DNA from: Nomia melanderi
Taxonomy: Eukaryota > Arthropoda > Insecta > Hymenoptera > Halictidae
NCBI RefSeq assembly: GCF_051020985.1
Contig: NC_134999.1
Span: 9,114,001-9,178,000, forward strand
Reading direction: 5' to 3'
DNA length: 64,000 bases
Shown here in pieces: positions 40,201 to 51,890 of the stretch (position 1 is its first letter; each line of letters begins with the position of its first letter). The position numbers and the translations under genes were made by a program. The notes under the pieces are model-generated. The model searched no databases. It saw nothing but the letters and a program-made list of their open reading frames with translations, and was not told where the DNA came from.

Positions 40201-40558
40201 ATTATTTTACTAATGAAAGAGTATAGTTTATCGTAGAAAAAGACGTCAATGTATAGAAATTAATCAATAATTTTCTTAAGAATCATAGAAAGACATTAAC
40301 CGTATAATTTTTGAATAAACAATTTTCACTTCCACCAACGGCACGTATGGAGGAAATTACAAAATAGTACTATAAAAGTAAAGATTCTAATGCATGAAGA
40401 CCAGAAATAATGAAAAATGTTAATGAAATCTTCCTAAAACTTAATGAATTGGAAAAATGAAATGTTCGAAATAAGGGACTGCCCCTAAAACGATTTTCAG
40501 CAAACTATTCAGACCACGCAAATACGAACGTTATTTCGATAATGTATTATTGTTTCAA

Positions 40559-40563
<5 letters not shown>

Positions 40564-40599
<36 letters not shown>
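40564..40599. repeat. (TG)18 microsatellite
   Basis: An uninterrupted dinucleotide run. It creates a CVCVCV-type open frame that is not a gene. Confidence 0.98.
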
Positions 40600-40600
<1 letters not shown>

Positions 40601-41171
40601 AAACTATCGCGAGATTTAACACCCCGGCGGTACGTGTCGTGTGTAGTGACGACGCCCTAAGTATTCTAACAATCAGACCCCACGATCAAACGTTCAATCT
40701 TTCCATGGAGCTGCTAATGTCAAAGAGCAAGGCGACTGACGAAGCGGATTCTTTTCACCCCGATACATGAATCGTGATCGAGGCATCTATTGAAACCTTC
40801 GATGTATCGCTCTTTCAAGTCGTTCGTCGAAGCGAGGATCCAGATGTACAGTACCTTTCAATGATTCATATTCTTACTAGAATAAAGTCACTAGACGATG
40901 CTAGAGACTTGATTCTAGGAATAACAGGAACCACTGGTAGGCATTGTAACGTTCCAATAAAGAAATTTGGATCGAAATCGAGAATCGAAATTAAAGGATA
41001 ATCAATGAATTTGCTTTCTGTAACAAATAAACTTGAAGGTATTTGGACAGTTATTCAATTCAATGTAATGAGTATTAGTTCGAAACAAAGGAATGAGATT
41101 GTTCGACATTATTAACTAGTGGGAGCAGTTCGTACGAAGGTAAAAAAACAAAAGTATTCAATGACTTGTCA

Positions 41172-41720
41172 GTGATTCATTGTTACCAGGCAAAATCCCT
41201 AGTAACTCTTAATCTCGACTGCCAAAGCTGCAAAGAATTTCTCCTACTTAAAACTCTGTGCTCATTGCCATTAAAATTCTGTTCGTCTCAAGTCTTGGAT
41301 TTTGATAAAGAACTTGATATTGCTCGTAGGAATTGAAGAATTTTTTGTAACAAATTTTCATGGAGATATATGATCCAATGAAGGTAGGAAAATTTGTTCT
41401 TGATCAGACCATGTCCTCAGATGGCCCTGTTAGCAACTATTCTTTCCAGATATAGGTAGTAATTGCAGAACACCTCTCAGCGATTCGTGTTACTAAGGTG
41501 AAGACCCTAAAGGCTCCTAATCTTTACCACGCGAACATACATACATATATATATTGTCTGGACTTATTCTTAATATACCTATAGTTACTAGGAAGATAAT
41601 TTTAGTCATTCTTAAGGCTAAGATTGTATATAACTTGGTAAACGTCGTTTAGTCAAATGTAAATTACATATAATCTATCATGTTGTTACTAAGATAAAAT
41701 CTTTAATGCAGATCTGGGTA
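41172..41720. repeat. possible diverged tandem duplication
   Basis: TCATTGTTACCAGGCAAAAT then CCCTAGTAACTCTTAATCT (about 41177) resembles TCGTGTTACTAAGGTGAAGA then CCCTAAAGGCTCCTAATCT (about 41485). A weaker third version, TGTTGTTACTAAGATAAAAT, is near 41680. Spacing is about 310 and 195 bp. Low confidence because the matches are short. Confidence 0.35.
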
Positions 41721-43021
41721 ACTCATTTGTGTTAACAACAAATTTATTTTCGGTTATTCTGAATTCTCAATCATTGGATTTTTATGAATCCATGGTATGT
41801 AAAATACTTTCTTTGTAAAGGTAATGAAAACTTTACTGCCTAACAGTGTGTGTTAGTATATTATTAATCATCGAACATATTAAAAAAATAGTCACAGGAA
41901 AATGTATTACCACATTTGTACATTTGTTTAACCGATTTAACATAACAGACATTAAATAACAAGCGATAAGGGTAGTAAGGTAAATGTCTCCATTAAAGCT
42001 TAATATGTGCAATTAATTTAATAATATCCATAAATCAATAAGGTTACGTTGAGCAGTAATTACTTCAGAAGTAGTTTTCCCAATAAAACCACTTTGCAGA
42101 GTTATAAAATCACGTAGGTGTCAATCAATGAAAAAAATTCGACAGTAATTAAATGGAGATGTGTTTAATTCATCTAACTTACGAGTGTTATAACCAGTGC
42201 AATTGAATTTTCTTGTAAATTTGTTAAATAAATTCATTTCACATTCAAGATCGAAGGGAACCGAGAACGTCGAAAAAACTTAACGAAATATCTAACGATA
42301 ATAATCATGACTGCGTAACAAGAATATTTTGAAATTTCACCAAACAATACTTACAAAATGGTTATATACTATAAGATCGGCAAAAAGATCATTTACCTTG
42401 CAACACCAAAGAACATTAGAAATTACTTGTTGAACACTTTGATCGTTGGAGGTGACCCTACACACAATTCTTAATCATGCCGTTAGAGAGGTATGCGCTT
42501 TGATCTCAAACAACGCTTTATACACTTCCCTACAATGGAACCACTACATCAAGAGTAGTTTCATACTGTCGGCTGGCCTTCCGCCAGAACGCGGCAGGCA
42601 CCGTTGCCGGAAGTGATGAGTTGCCCAGACTTACTCCAAGGATTCTTAGCATCTATGTAGCGACTATTATCCCAGTAACAAACCGACTTATCGAGAAATG
42701 TGCAAAATCCAATTGACGCTAATAATTCGCAATAAACTAACAATGAACAATAAACAATCAGCAATACCAAAAAATGTGTAATCTCTGCCTAGTAACCACG
42801 ATTTTGATCACCAAAGGCTAGTCTGTGCAGAATTGTTCTAGATTCTCGCGAAAGATACGACGGCAACGAGACGCTATTTGACTATCATAAGATATGCGAG
42901 CCTGTAGGATCGTTCGCGTACACCGCAGAATAATAATATAAAAACGAGCTGACCGTACGACATCACGACGACTGTTCAATCAAATAACACTGCAGTCCAC
43001 ACCAAGTAACAATATTGAAAT

Positions 43022-43173
43022 GTATATATATATATATAATGTATGTACATATATATATATAAATAATATATAGATATCGACGTGTGACGTCCGTGACCAG
43101 CGCATCGCGGAACACGATTACGGGTACACATTTATAAATATTTATATTTATATTTATATATATATATATAAAT
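43022..43173. repeat. clustered (TA)n microsatellites
   Basis: Three TA-rich runs (about 43022-43039, 43049-43062 and 43128-43173) lie within 330 bp downstream, in transcript order, of the 3'-proximal alternative exon. They are self-complementary and complementary to the TA tract on the other side of that exon. Confidence 0.9.
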
Positions 43174-43343
43174 ATCAAGGTGGCATTCTCTGATGGAACA
43201 TAAAAGAGAAACAAATGAAAAACAGAACAGAAATGTTATATAGTAAACCAAGGCGAATAAAAACTGGGAACGACCGATCATATATGACACGAGCAAAAAG
43301 GTTTCAATCTGGCGATTCGTGCTCCTTGCTTGTTACGTGGCAC

Positions 43344-43524
43344 CTTAAAACCGTCATAGGTCCAGGAGCCTAACTTCAAAACACAGGTCTGTACGTCGTA
43401 TGGAAAGAACTCAACGTCGATGGAGCAGGAGGATTTATATACGGCCGGCGGTTGCCACACGACCAATCCCGAATAGTAGACCGTGGCCTTGGTCATCAGC
43501 GTCACCTCGTAGTTCCCGTCGGCG
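43344..43524 (-). CDS. nAChRalpha4: nAChR alpha4 alternative exon, 3'-proximal copy
   Basis: Second version of the same 181-nt exon, with the same phases. The acceptor is TGATTCCAG before CGCCGAC. The donor is AAG followed by GTGCCA, a poorer match to the GTRAGT consensus than the donor of the other copy. The 60-residue peptide keeps the Cys-loop cysteines (33 and 47) and the loop B tryptophan (54). It differs at 13 positions: Y5, M10, V15, Y17, S18, V22, Q24, V28, S34, F39, Y42, V44 and L51 replace F, A, I, H, Q, E, K, I, E, Y, F, E and F. It therefore loses three glutamates and one lysine relative to the other copy. The changes fall around loop E and inside the Cys-loop, which couples agonist binding to gating, so the two isoforms should differ in pharmacology or assembly (inference). 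Both flanks carry (TA)n tracts. Confidence 0.93.
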
Positions 43525-44382
43525 CTGGAATCACCGAAGAAACGAGCCGAACGTGATCACGATTGGCTCCTCGAGAAGAACGCCGGATGCTGCCATATTC
43601 AGACTCTCTTACCTTCTAAGTCAAAACGGCCTCGAAGCTTCCGCTATAGTACCTTTCCTTCGACTGACCGTTTGCTTTACACGTTTCGGTTTAATCAACC
43701 TTTCTCTGAGCGCAATCGCTGATGGGGACTCTACGAGATTCATGGGGATTTTCGTGAAATAAGCGAGACGCGCGTATTTATTTTTTCAAATATTTCGTTT
43801 CTGTCTTTGCCTTTGTTGTGTAAATGCTTCTCACGAAATAGCAGACAATGAAGAATATTCGTTGTATCGACTAAATTTTGCTTTAATGTTTTCTTTAGTG
43901 AAAAGTGTGGTTGGATACACTGACATATAGCAACTTCGATCGACGATTCTATTATATATTGCTATATTTCTGCCACTATTAAGTTTGCTTCTTTCAAAAA
44001 CTGGTCAAGCATACTTCTTCAAGTAATGTATTCAAGACACAAGAAGATCTGTTAACGAAAAAGCTAAACAATCGTCATTTTGAAAGCTAACCAAACTCGG
44101 AAATTCTTTCGAATCTCGCGTATCATGTTTAAAAGCAAAACGAAATATTCTACCGAGTCGCTAATTATCCCATCGGAAGGGACAAAAATCCCACATGGAT
44201 CGTGCTAATTCTGTCAGACACGATTTCCAAGAAAGAAAGAAAACAGAGAAACAAAAGCCTGGCAGCATCCGTGTCTCCCAACGTAGTTTCTCGACTCCCA
44301 TCATCAGTCCCGTTTGATCATGCAATCTCCAGAACACGATCCACCGAGTTCCGAAATCCACACGGCGACGAGCCGATCGTTC

Positions 44383-44414
<32 letters not shown>

Positions 44415-44556
44415 TTTTTTTTCATCTTGTTAGTCTAACCTTACTATCTAAAAATTTCGATCGTCCCCGACGCATCACGATATTTCGCTCGATCCACGTC
44501 GCGGATGACCGATATTTCTGCGGCAGGGAACTTAGGCGGCTACCATGCAAGTTTAC
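43525..44556 (-). other. intron between the two alternative nAChR exons
   Basis: This 1032-bp spacer separates the two alternative exons. It has no recognisable gene. It contains a GC-rich portion beside the 3'-proximal exon (43525-43720) and a (TA)n tract running into poly-T on the plus strand at 44382-44421. It is long enough to be spliced as an ordinary intron, so exclusion of one exon is not forced by a too-short spacer. Confidence 0.8.
44382..44421. repeat. (TA)n microsatellite followed by poly-T
   Basis: Alternating TA runs from about 44382 to 44411 and then about ten T. It lies between the alternative exons, about 135 bp downstream of the 5'-proximal copy in transcript order. Confidence 0.95.
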
Positions 44557-44737
44557 CTTGAAGCCGTCATAGGTCCACGAACCGAACTTGAGGACGCAGG
44601 TCTGCTCGTCAAATGGGAAGTACTCCACGTCGATCTCGCAGGATGACTTATAAATGGCGGGGGGCTTCCACTCGACCAATCCTTGATGGTAGATGGTGGC
44701 CTTCGTGGCCAAGGTCACCTCGAAGTTGCCGTCCGCG
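44557..44737 (-). CDS. nAChRalpha4: nAChR alpha4 alternative exon, 5'-proximal copy
   Basis: This 181-nt exon encodes 60 residues of the extracellular ligand-binding domain of an insect nicotinic acetylcholine receptor alpha subunit, a cation channel subunit of the neuronal plasma membrane. In the predicted peptide the Cys-loop cysteines are residues 33 and 47, with the canonical 13-residue spacing, and the loop B tryptophan is residue 54 (GSWTYDG). Residues 13-32 correspond to the loop E region. The acceptor reads GCTCGCAG before CGCGGAC, with a weak pyrimidine tract and a CTAAT branch-like site upstream. The donor is AAG followed by GTAAAC. The exon begins with one base completing a split codon (phase 2 intron before) and ends on a codon boundary. 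The second copy 1032 bp downstream has the same length and phases and 47 of 60 identical residues, so the two are alternatives. Tandem alternatives of this exon are known for insect alpha4 (Drosophila, Apis), which is why I chose alpha4 over alpha1-alpha3. I cannot tell which copy matches published exon 4 or 4'. Confidence 0.93.
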
Positions 44738-47700
44738 CTGCGAGCGAGCACATTAGTGGTTCTGGGCGCTGCGGCGGTCGAGCTTACTTTGTATTTCCAA
44801 TTCGATACCAAGCCGTCATTTTTTTTCATTTTTGGTGATTTTTTTTGTTTTGTTTGTTTTTTTCTTTTGTTTTGTTTTGTTTTCTTTTTCTTTTTCTTTT
44901 TCTTTTTCTTTTTTCTGGTTTTTCGTTGTCGTTTTTTTTTGCTTTTTGCTTTGAATGAGTCTTAACGATGCCGTTCTTTAGAACCTACGGTTGGGATCCC
45001 CGCGAATGTACGGTTTTGTCGTGGGTTGGAACGTGAGTTTTCATTCGGACGTGTGGATTTGTTACCGACCAGTTCCCGGAGAAACACGAAACTCGAAGAT
45101 TGTGTACCTCGAGCGCGATGATCTCGACGCGTTGTTGATCGAACGAGAATTGCGTTTCTATGTCGGTACGCGCGCGAACGCTGATATTGAAGTACGAAAT
45201 ACTTTTGTTGTTTGCTTCATTGATTGAATGCCAAGTGATTTTTGAAGTTCGAAAAGGAAATATTGTGCATTGAGTATTGTTCATTATGATATTCCAATGG
45301 TCATTTTTCATTAATCAAACTTGGTTGTAATAGTTCATTGATTCTGGAGTTCTGATATTTCTTGAGAAGAATACGAAATACATTTTATAAAGCATCGAAC
45401 AAATAAATTCCTCTAGTAAGTATTTTTGGATTTCATTAAAATGGAATGACAATAAATGCTTCAGATTCATTATGAAGGCTCTTATTTCGATCTTAATGTC
45501 GCCGTGAATGTTGTTATACATAAGGCAATAAAAAAAATGTTATTGATAGAATATATAAGTTTCTTTGTTCTTATACCTATTCATGGATAAAGAAATAAAA
45601 CCTAGGATATTTCTTACTAAAATTATATGTATTATATTTGAAGTTTAGTTATAAATTAATTAATTAAGTTATAGTTCAATTCATAAATTTATGTAATTCG
45701 TTTTAAACGTCTCAAATTAAATTTGTTAAATATGATATCAATAACTATCCATTATGACATTCTTCAATTTTTCTCTTTATAATAACAGAACTGTTTGCAA
45801 AAGTATTTGAATATTTATTATAAAAAATAACTATTCAAATATTTAAATACCCGCTCATTAGAATTGAGTTTTTACATTTACGATAAGCATGATGAATCAA
45901 AATACTGTTACAAATTAAACAACTGATTACATGTTAAACTGTGTAGTAAGAAATATTATATTATACATTTAATTTACAATTAAAAATCATATGTATTTGT
46001 GAATGCTATACACTGAAAACTTTTCGACAGTCAGAGGATGCATTTTAACATAGCCACGTTTCCCCGACTGCAGTTTTCTCATATGAAATTGTATATTCAT
46101 ATATGAAAAAAATAGTTTTTTAAAATGAAAAAATAATAGGAAGAGTAAATATAAATATATCATAAAAATAAATAGGCACCTGCATATAGGCAATAGATAA
46201 AAGTCAATCTAAAAAATAATGTATAATACTGATCAGTAAGTTCGGTCTCCTTTTTTTTTTTTAAACGAATCAACATTTATGACAGAGTTGTTTATTCGTT
46301 AATCTTTAAAGTTTACATTTTGTACTGCTTTTAAGCTAGCGCAACACACATGTTGGTAAACATGGATCTTCTTGCAATTTATCGCTGGCGTTTTCTTCGT
46401 TTTGCCTGCGACTATGTGGTTCATCATTAACATGGGAATCCTTTGATTAAAACTCTTCTGATTACCTTTGAACGTGTAATACACTTGCAAAATTCTCATA
46501 TAAAATTCTCTGGGGTAAATATCTTTTTTTCTAGTTACTTTATACCATGTTTTCATAGTGTACATTTAGCGTACAGTTAACACACAACTTTCCGATCTCA
46601 TACGTATATCTATATAATAATCTATATGTACATTTACAAATAACAATGTCAATATACGCAAAAATATTATAAATATATAAATATGTAATAATTATAATAT
46701 GTATAATTATAAATATATATTCATTTATTAATATTATATCTGTATAAATATTGTTTATAAATGTACATATACATATAAATATATAGAAGGATAAAATAAA
46801 GTATCAAGTATCATGCTATGACAAATAACACATAAGAAAATATAACTGAATTATAATTCGAAATGCAACAGAAATATTTCAAAGCTAATTTACAACGAAA
46901 TGTACATTTGAAGTTGAATCGTTTACATTGGAGACCTAAGCAGTGTAAATACGACTTCGTGCATCACGACACGTGTTTATAAAATATATGGACAAATACG
47001 TATATTCAGTAAAGAGAATATTATTATACTTATTAATGACATTCTGCAAAATTTCTCTCGTTAATATAGGAACGCTTTACCACAGTTAAACACTGAATTT
47101 TATATACAAGAAGAATTTAAATAATATCTACGTTTCCAATTCATCTCGCTGTTAAAATATCTGAACTTTTCAAAAGACTTAATTTCGATGAATAAATCTA
47201 TCACATATTTATCTCCTAAAATGTCAACAGTGAAATACGTTAATAATGATTAATTACTTCTCTTTTATACCAGTATAATATAAATATACATTTTCGCAAA
47301 ACTATTATCGTATTAACATTGTGCGTTCTTGATTATTATAATTGTGTTAAATTTTCAACTGTTCTTAAGATAAATTAAAGAAAAATTGTATTTCTTTATA
47401 CTCTTCTCTGTTCAAAATTATCTGATATCCTGCATAAAATTCATGTAGAAGAAATTATATATTTTTCAGTTGTAATTATGTCTTTTTCAATTTTGTCAGT
47501 ATACGAATACTTGTAATATGATATATTAAGATTGAATTATTTCGTTAGTGATTTTAAAGCTCAGATTTTCTCTCTATTTTATTCAGTTTATGTAGTTCGA
47601 ATATGAATGGTGGTTCGACACAAACAGGTAGGGGAATATGTGCTTATTAACAATCCAACTTCCGTTGCCTAAAGCAGTCCTGCAGTACACACGAATAAAC

Positions 47701-50700
47701 ACTGTGCTTCGTTGCATATTACAGTGCATAAACACACATTGAGTGTTTTCTGAGTAATCAGCATACCAGATTGAAATCAACACGACGAAATTTCAATTTT
47801 AATAACAGAGTTTAATAACATGCGAAACTAATTTGGAAATAAATCATATAAAATCAAACTTGAAAGATCAATTTGAAGCAAAGTGTATAATATTAATCTG
47901 TTTCTAATAAATTAAAAAATCTTCAATTCTCTTAAATGTGTTATATAAACGAAAATATTTATTTTTTGTATAATTTTTGGATATAAACACTAACAATTCC
48001 GATAGAAACGTTATGATTTGAATAATTTTAAAATAAGAAAACTAAAACTAGTTATTTTGAAATTGCAGCAGTTCTTGTATTAAGAAAACATTGGTTTGAA
48101 GAAATTTCTCCTGCAAACATGATTGTCTAGTTTTCTTAAATGCATTAACCTCGTATTAAATAATTTTTTCATACATATAATGAACAAATATTTAGGTGTT
48201 TTTATTTAGAAAATGAAAAATATAATAAATAATATTGATTTAAATATTATTTCACACGAATTTGCTAAAGTCTTATAAAGATAATAGAAATTAATAAAGA
48301 AATCTATTGCAACAATTTCTGAATCAAGTTTATTACGTAAAGAAAGAATTCTGATTGTATGAAAAAATTGTATAGTTAATATACGATACCTTTCACTTTA
48401 AGAGGGCTTCCTACTTTGTCCTCATAAAAAGTGCTTATTTTTGTGATCTACTTTTCGGAGACTATAAATTGCACTTTTCTGAAGTTTTCTACATGCTTAC
48501 GAAGCATTCCTTGAGCTACCATTCTTCAGATTTCGACTAAATTTAGAGTGGAGAACGTGGGCCAAGATTTAACGCTATCGAAATAAAGGTTTATTAAAAT
48601 AATTAATTAGATAGAGCTAGCACTTTATTTTTTACTTTCTTCGCTACTTTATCTGTTAATATTATTTGTTTAATAGTTTATTACATACAAATACATTTTA
48701 TAAATTGTCATTTCATTAAAAATTCAGTTACTTGATATTCAATTGTATTGAGAAAATAAAGATATATTTTAATGACGTATCATACATTTAATCAAAAATC
48801 ACAGACTTCATCAATACCTATCATTTAAACTATTTACTTTTATCAAACGTCTTCATGCTTTAATGTCCATCAACATTGCCATTGTTCTTTTAATATTACT
48901 AATTGAAAAAATCATATAGTTTTCAATAAACCATTTTCACAGATTTTCCTTAAAATGAACTTCTAAAATTTGTTTGCATATATTCCAAATAAATGATTCC
49001 ATTACTTTACTTGGAATAATATCTCCTTCATTCGTTATTTCCGTTACACATGTCTAAATGTCATCGCCCACCCCAATAAGTAACAATATACAAGTAATAA
49101 AAGAACAATAAGTTTCTACTGTTACATAAGTAAAGATAATACCAATACGACGGTAATTTTAATTCCCATTAAACGGTAATGCTTTCGTAACGATGTGAAC
49201 ACACAATAATAAGAATAAAGTCTGATCAATTCTGCAGTCTTTAAATCCCCTTAACACAATACGATCCTCGATATTAAATGATCGATCTGTTCCTCTATTG
49301 GCAATCCTTCACATCGCCTCAAATAGATTTCAACGAGGAGTGTTCGCCCAACAAAAGGTTTACGGGCATATCGTGCTCGAAATTCTCCCGGTAGAATTGA
49401 TCGATGATCGCTCGTTACGATTTCACCGTGACGAGGGACGAACCAAGCTCGATGATATAATGCCCGTATCGAAGATGGCTGGCGCCGATTAAGACCTCTT
49501 CCGATCTTTATAACGCGCCCTCACACTATCGCCCCTTGCGAACCACGTAACGCGCCGCCTCATAAGGGGGCGTTATCTTTACAAGAAGCGTGGGAGACAG
49601 ATATCTGGGTTAATGAATTGCCAGGATGGTGAAAAAAAAGGGAGTCGCGTATGCCTCTCACTAAAAGCTCAGTATTTTGCAGACCTTAATAGAGATTGCT
49701 TTTATATCTTAAAAAATGCTCAATGTCGGCTGCGGGTGAACAATTTCAACTTCAACTTTCCATTTATAATTAAAATTACCCGTGAACGAGATTAAATTGT
49801 AATTTCATTTGATTAAATTTTCATTTAATTGAATTCTATTTCAATTGTGTCCCATTTCTAAATAGATATTGGCCATTTTGTTTGTCGACTGCATGTCATC
49901 TTCCAATTTATTTGTACGTTATATTGGAAAGAAATATTGTTTTGGTTAACTTAGTACTTGAGAGAATGGAATGTACATAATATAATTAGTAGAAAGCAAT
50001 ATTAGACAAACAAAGCTTTGAATATTTCATAGATACTTGTTTATTAACTAATTGAAGGTAAGGAAATTCTGAATAAATGTAGTTACTTTTAAATTTTGTA
50101 TCAAGAAGCATAAATATAATAGGAAACATGAGTCTTCAAACATTGTTATCATGATAATTATGATAATCGCGGTAGCAGGGTTGACCTATATATTTTAGCA
50201 GACAATGTACACTGTATACATCTTATAATACTTCTATCTGTAAAATTTTTTAAATTCTTGTGTATTTTAAAATATAAAAAATGTATCAAATGCTTCCAAA
50301 TAACTTTGGAACACCACGAACCACATGAATGTTACTAAAAGAACTGCCCGGTAAAATTCATCATACATCTGCAAACATAACTCTCCTTCAATTCCTCTTT
50401 CAAATATTTCGTGGAGGCCGTATAAGCGAAGAAACGTTCCTAGAAATATCCGTGACGAGTCTCCGGCTAAACAACGCTTAACACGAGCGGCCATATTGTC
50501 AGTGGCTGGTCCATCGAAACAAAGGAGGGAAAATAAAGCAGACGAACCACTGAAATTCATCCATTCTCTGGTTCCTCTCCTTTTCATGAGTAAGGAAAAC
50601 TCGAGAAATAATATCGCGGGGACTCGCGACAGAAACAACAACTACAGCTTAAGCGGTAACGGAAGGGATGGCAGGGGGAGGGGGTAGTAGGAAGATCAGA

Positions 50701-50956
50701 GGTTAAGTGAAATTGAAGTTGAACCCGGTGATGAAAACGGCTTGCGGTATCTAAGGTGACCCAGGGACTCCTTCGCAATAGTTTTCATTTCCTTTTAATC
50801 TTGGTAGGGTTTTCTGCCATCTGGAACGAAGACTGCCAATTCTCCTTCCATTTTTCGCGAACGAACAGGATGAAAGGAATGCGTACGCTCTCGCGGGGCA
50901 TGTTTTATTTATCTCGTTCGCTCACGGAACGATTCGGAGGAGCAGATTTCTCATAA
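44738..50956. other. upstream intron or flank, no recognised gene
   Basis: The nAChR exon coding for loops D and A should lie upstream of 44737 on the minus strand, but I did not find it anywhere up to 64000. This stretch is AT-rich, with a TTAA-B fragment at about 48020-48083, a poly-T run at about 46250-46262, and GC-richer islands at about 49280-49620 and 50380-50956. The islands carry short open frames on both strands with no recognisable product. Confidence 0.65.
44820..44950. repeat. homopurine/homopyrimidine tract upstream of the 5'-proximal alternative exon
   Basis: The plus strand is nearly all T with C and G interruptions, including four to five TTTTTC units around 44885-44915. On the transcribed (minus) strand this is an A-rich (AAAAAG)n purine tract 80-210 bases upstream of the exon acceptor, so it is not the acceptor's polypyrimidine tract. 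Confidence 0.9.
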
Positions 50957-51094
50957 TTAACCCCTTGTCCTACATTATCGCGTCAGACTTGTGAAGATTT
51001 GAAAGAGAATTTATCAAGCATAAATATCACTCAATTCATGTGAATTTAAATTAAATATTATTCTTCTGTTATCGACTATTATACTTTAAAGCAG
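50957..51094. mobile_element. TTAA-C repeat, copy 1 (partial)
   Basis: Starts TTAACCCCTTGTCCTACATT followed by ATCGCGTCAGACTTGTGAAG. The interior TTCTTCTGTTATCGACTATT matches the copy at 63065. The right end is not recognisable. Confidence 0.7.
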
Positions 51095-51175
51095 AGGTGT
51101 TCAAGATTTTAGTTTTCCTAAGCCTCATTGTAAGAAGACAGGTTGCTATGGACCGCACATAAATTAATAACATTT

Positions 51176-51401
51176 CTAACCCCTTGCCCTATGTTTTATT
51201 TCTTAAGTACGATCGTTACAACTACTTTATCATTAACAAATTCTTAGGAAAAGAAGACATTTTGATGCTTGTTCGATGTACATTTACTCAGAAGCTTAAC
51301 GACTCATAATAGAATAGTAATATTTAATCTATATTTAAAGGTAAATTCGATTTAAAATTTTCGTCACGAGCCGGGCACGATATTGTTGATCAAGGGGTTA
51401 A
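51176..51401. mobile_element. TTAA-C repeat, copy 2 (reverse, 226 bp)
   Basis: Left end CTAACCCCTTGCCCTATG, right end GATATTGTTGATCAAGGGGTTAA preceded by GTCACGAGCCGGGCAC, the reverse complement of the TTAA-C head. TTAA (CTAA on the left) lies at both ends. Non-coding. Confidence 0.7.
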
Positions 51402-51890
51402 CTCGTATTTGTAGTATTGTTAATAGGCCTTTTAGTTGCAATCTCATATGGTTCGTAAGTTTATAATTTTTTTTTTGGGACGTATTCGCCGTCTGGGGTC
51501 GTAGATTTAACAAGTCTGCTTTAGGACAAACGTACAATATACCTAGAATTTTCCTCTTCTTTTTAATAAATTATTGATGACAAAGTAGCTGTATATATCA
51601 CAGTTGAGAAATAAATCGGAGGGTAAGATATTAATCTACGCAATAATTCATTTCCCTCGATTATAGCTGAAGTTTGCGGGGCTGAAGAATATCGATATTA
51701 ACACTATTTTGTCTTCCTTTCCGTTTAGGTCGGATATCGACGATATACTAGTGGCAGGAGATATATGTGAGGTTGTGATAAGGCTAGATGTATATTTTCA
51801 TACGTAGTATATTCTTTGTAAAAACGGTTAAATTATACGTATATCATCGGTCAACGGTGACTGACGCAGCTTGAGCGAAAAGTATATTGC

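Larger units (their letters stand above)
7745..43343 (-). other. 35.6-kb nAChR alpha4 intron
   Basis: A phase 0 intron from donor GTGCCA (or GTAAAC of the other alternative exon) to acceptor TTTCGCGTAG. Apart from the Tc1 transposase I recognise no coding gene in it. It holds short repeat copies, tandem repeats, a pyrimidine-rich plus-strand tract (11250-13170) and GC-richer islands at about 17040-17430, 25330-25560, 28490-28900, 30060-30330, 34230-34510, 35270-35470 and 42540-42960. The islands carry short open frames on both strands, as expected from base composition, and none reads as a known protein. Stretches not listed separately are AT-rich with nothing recognisable. Confidence 0.8.

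Noticed and set aside
40567..40770. Cysteine/valine-rich open frame
   Set aside because: Its start is the (TG)18 microsatellite; the rest has no recognisable similarity.
50267..50641. 124-codon minus-strand open frame with hydrophobic ends
   Set aside because: Overlaps other frames on both strands, no known family pattern, and AT-rich low-complexity 3' part.
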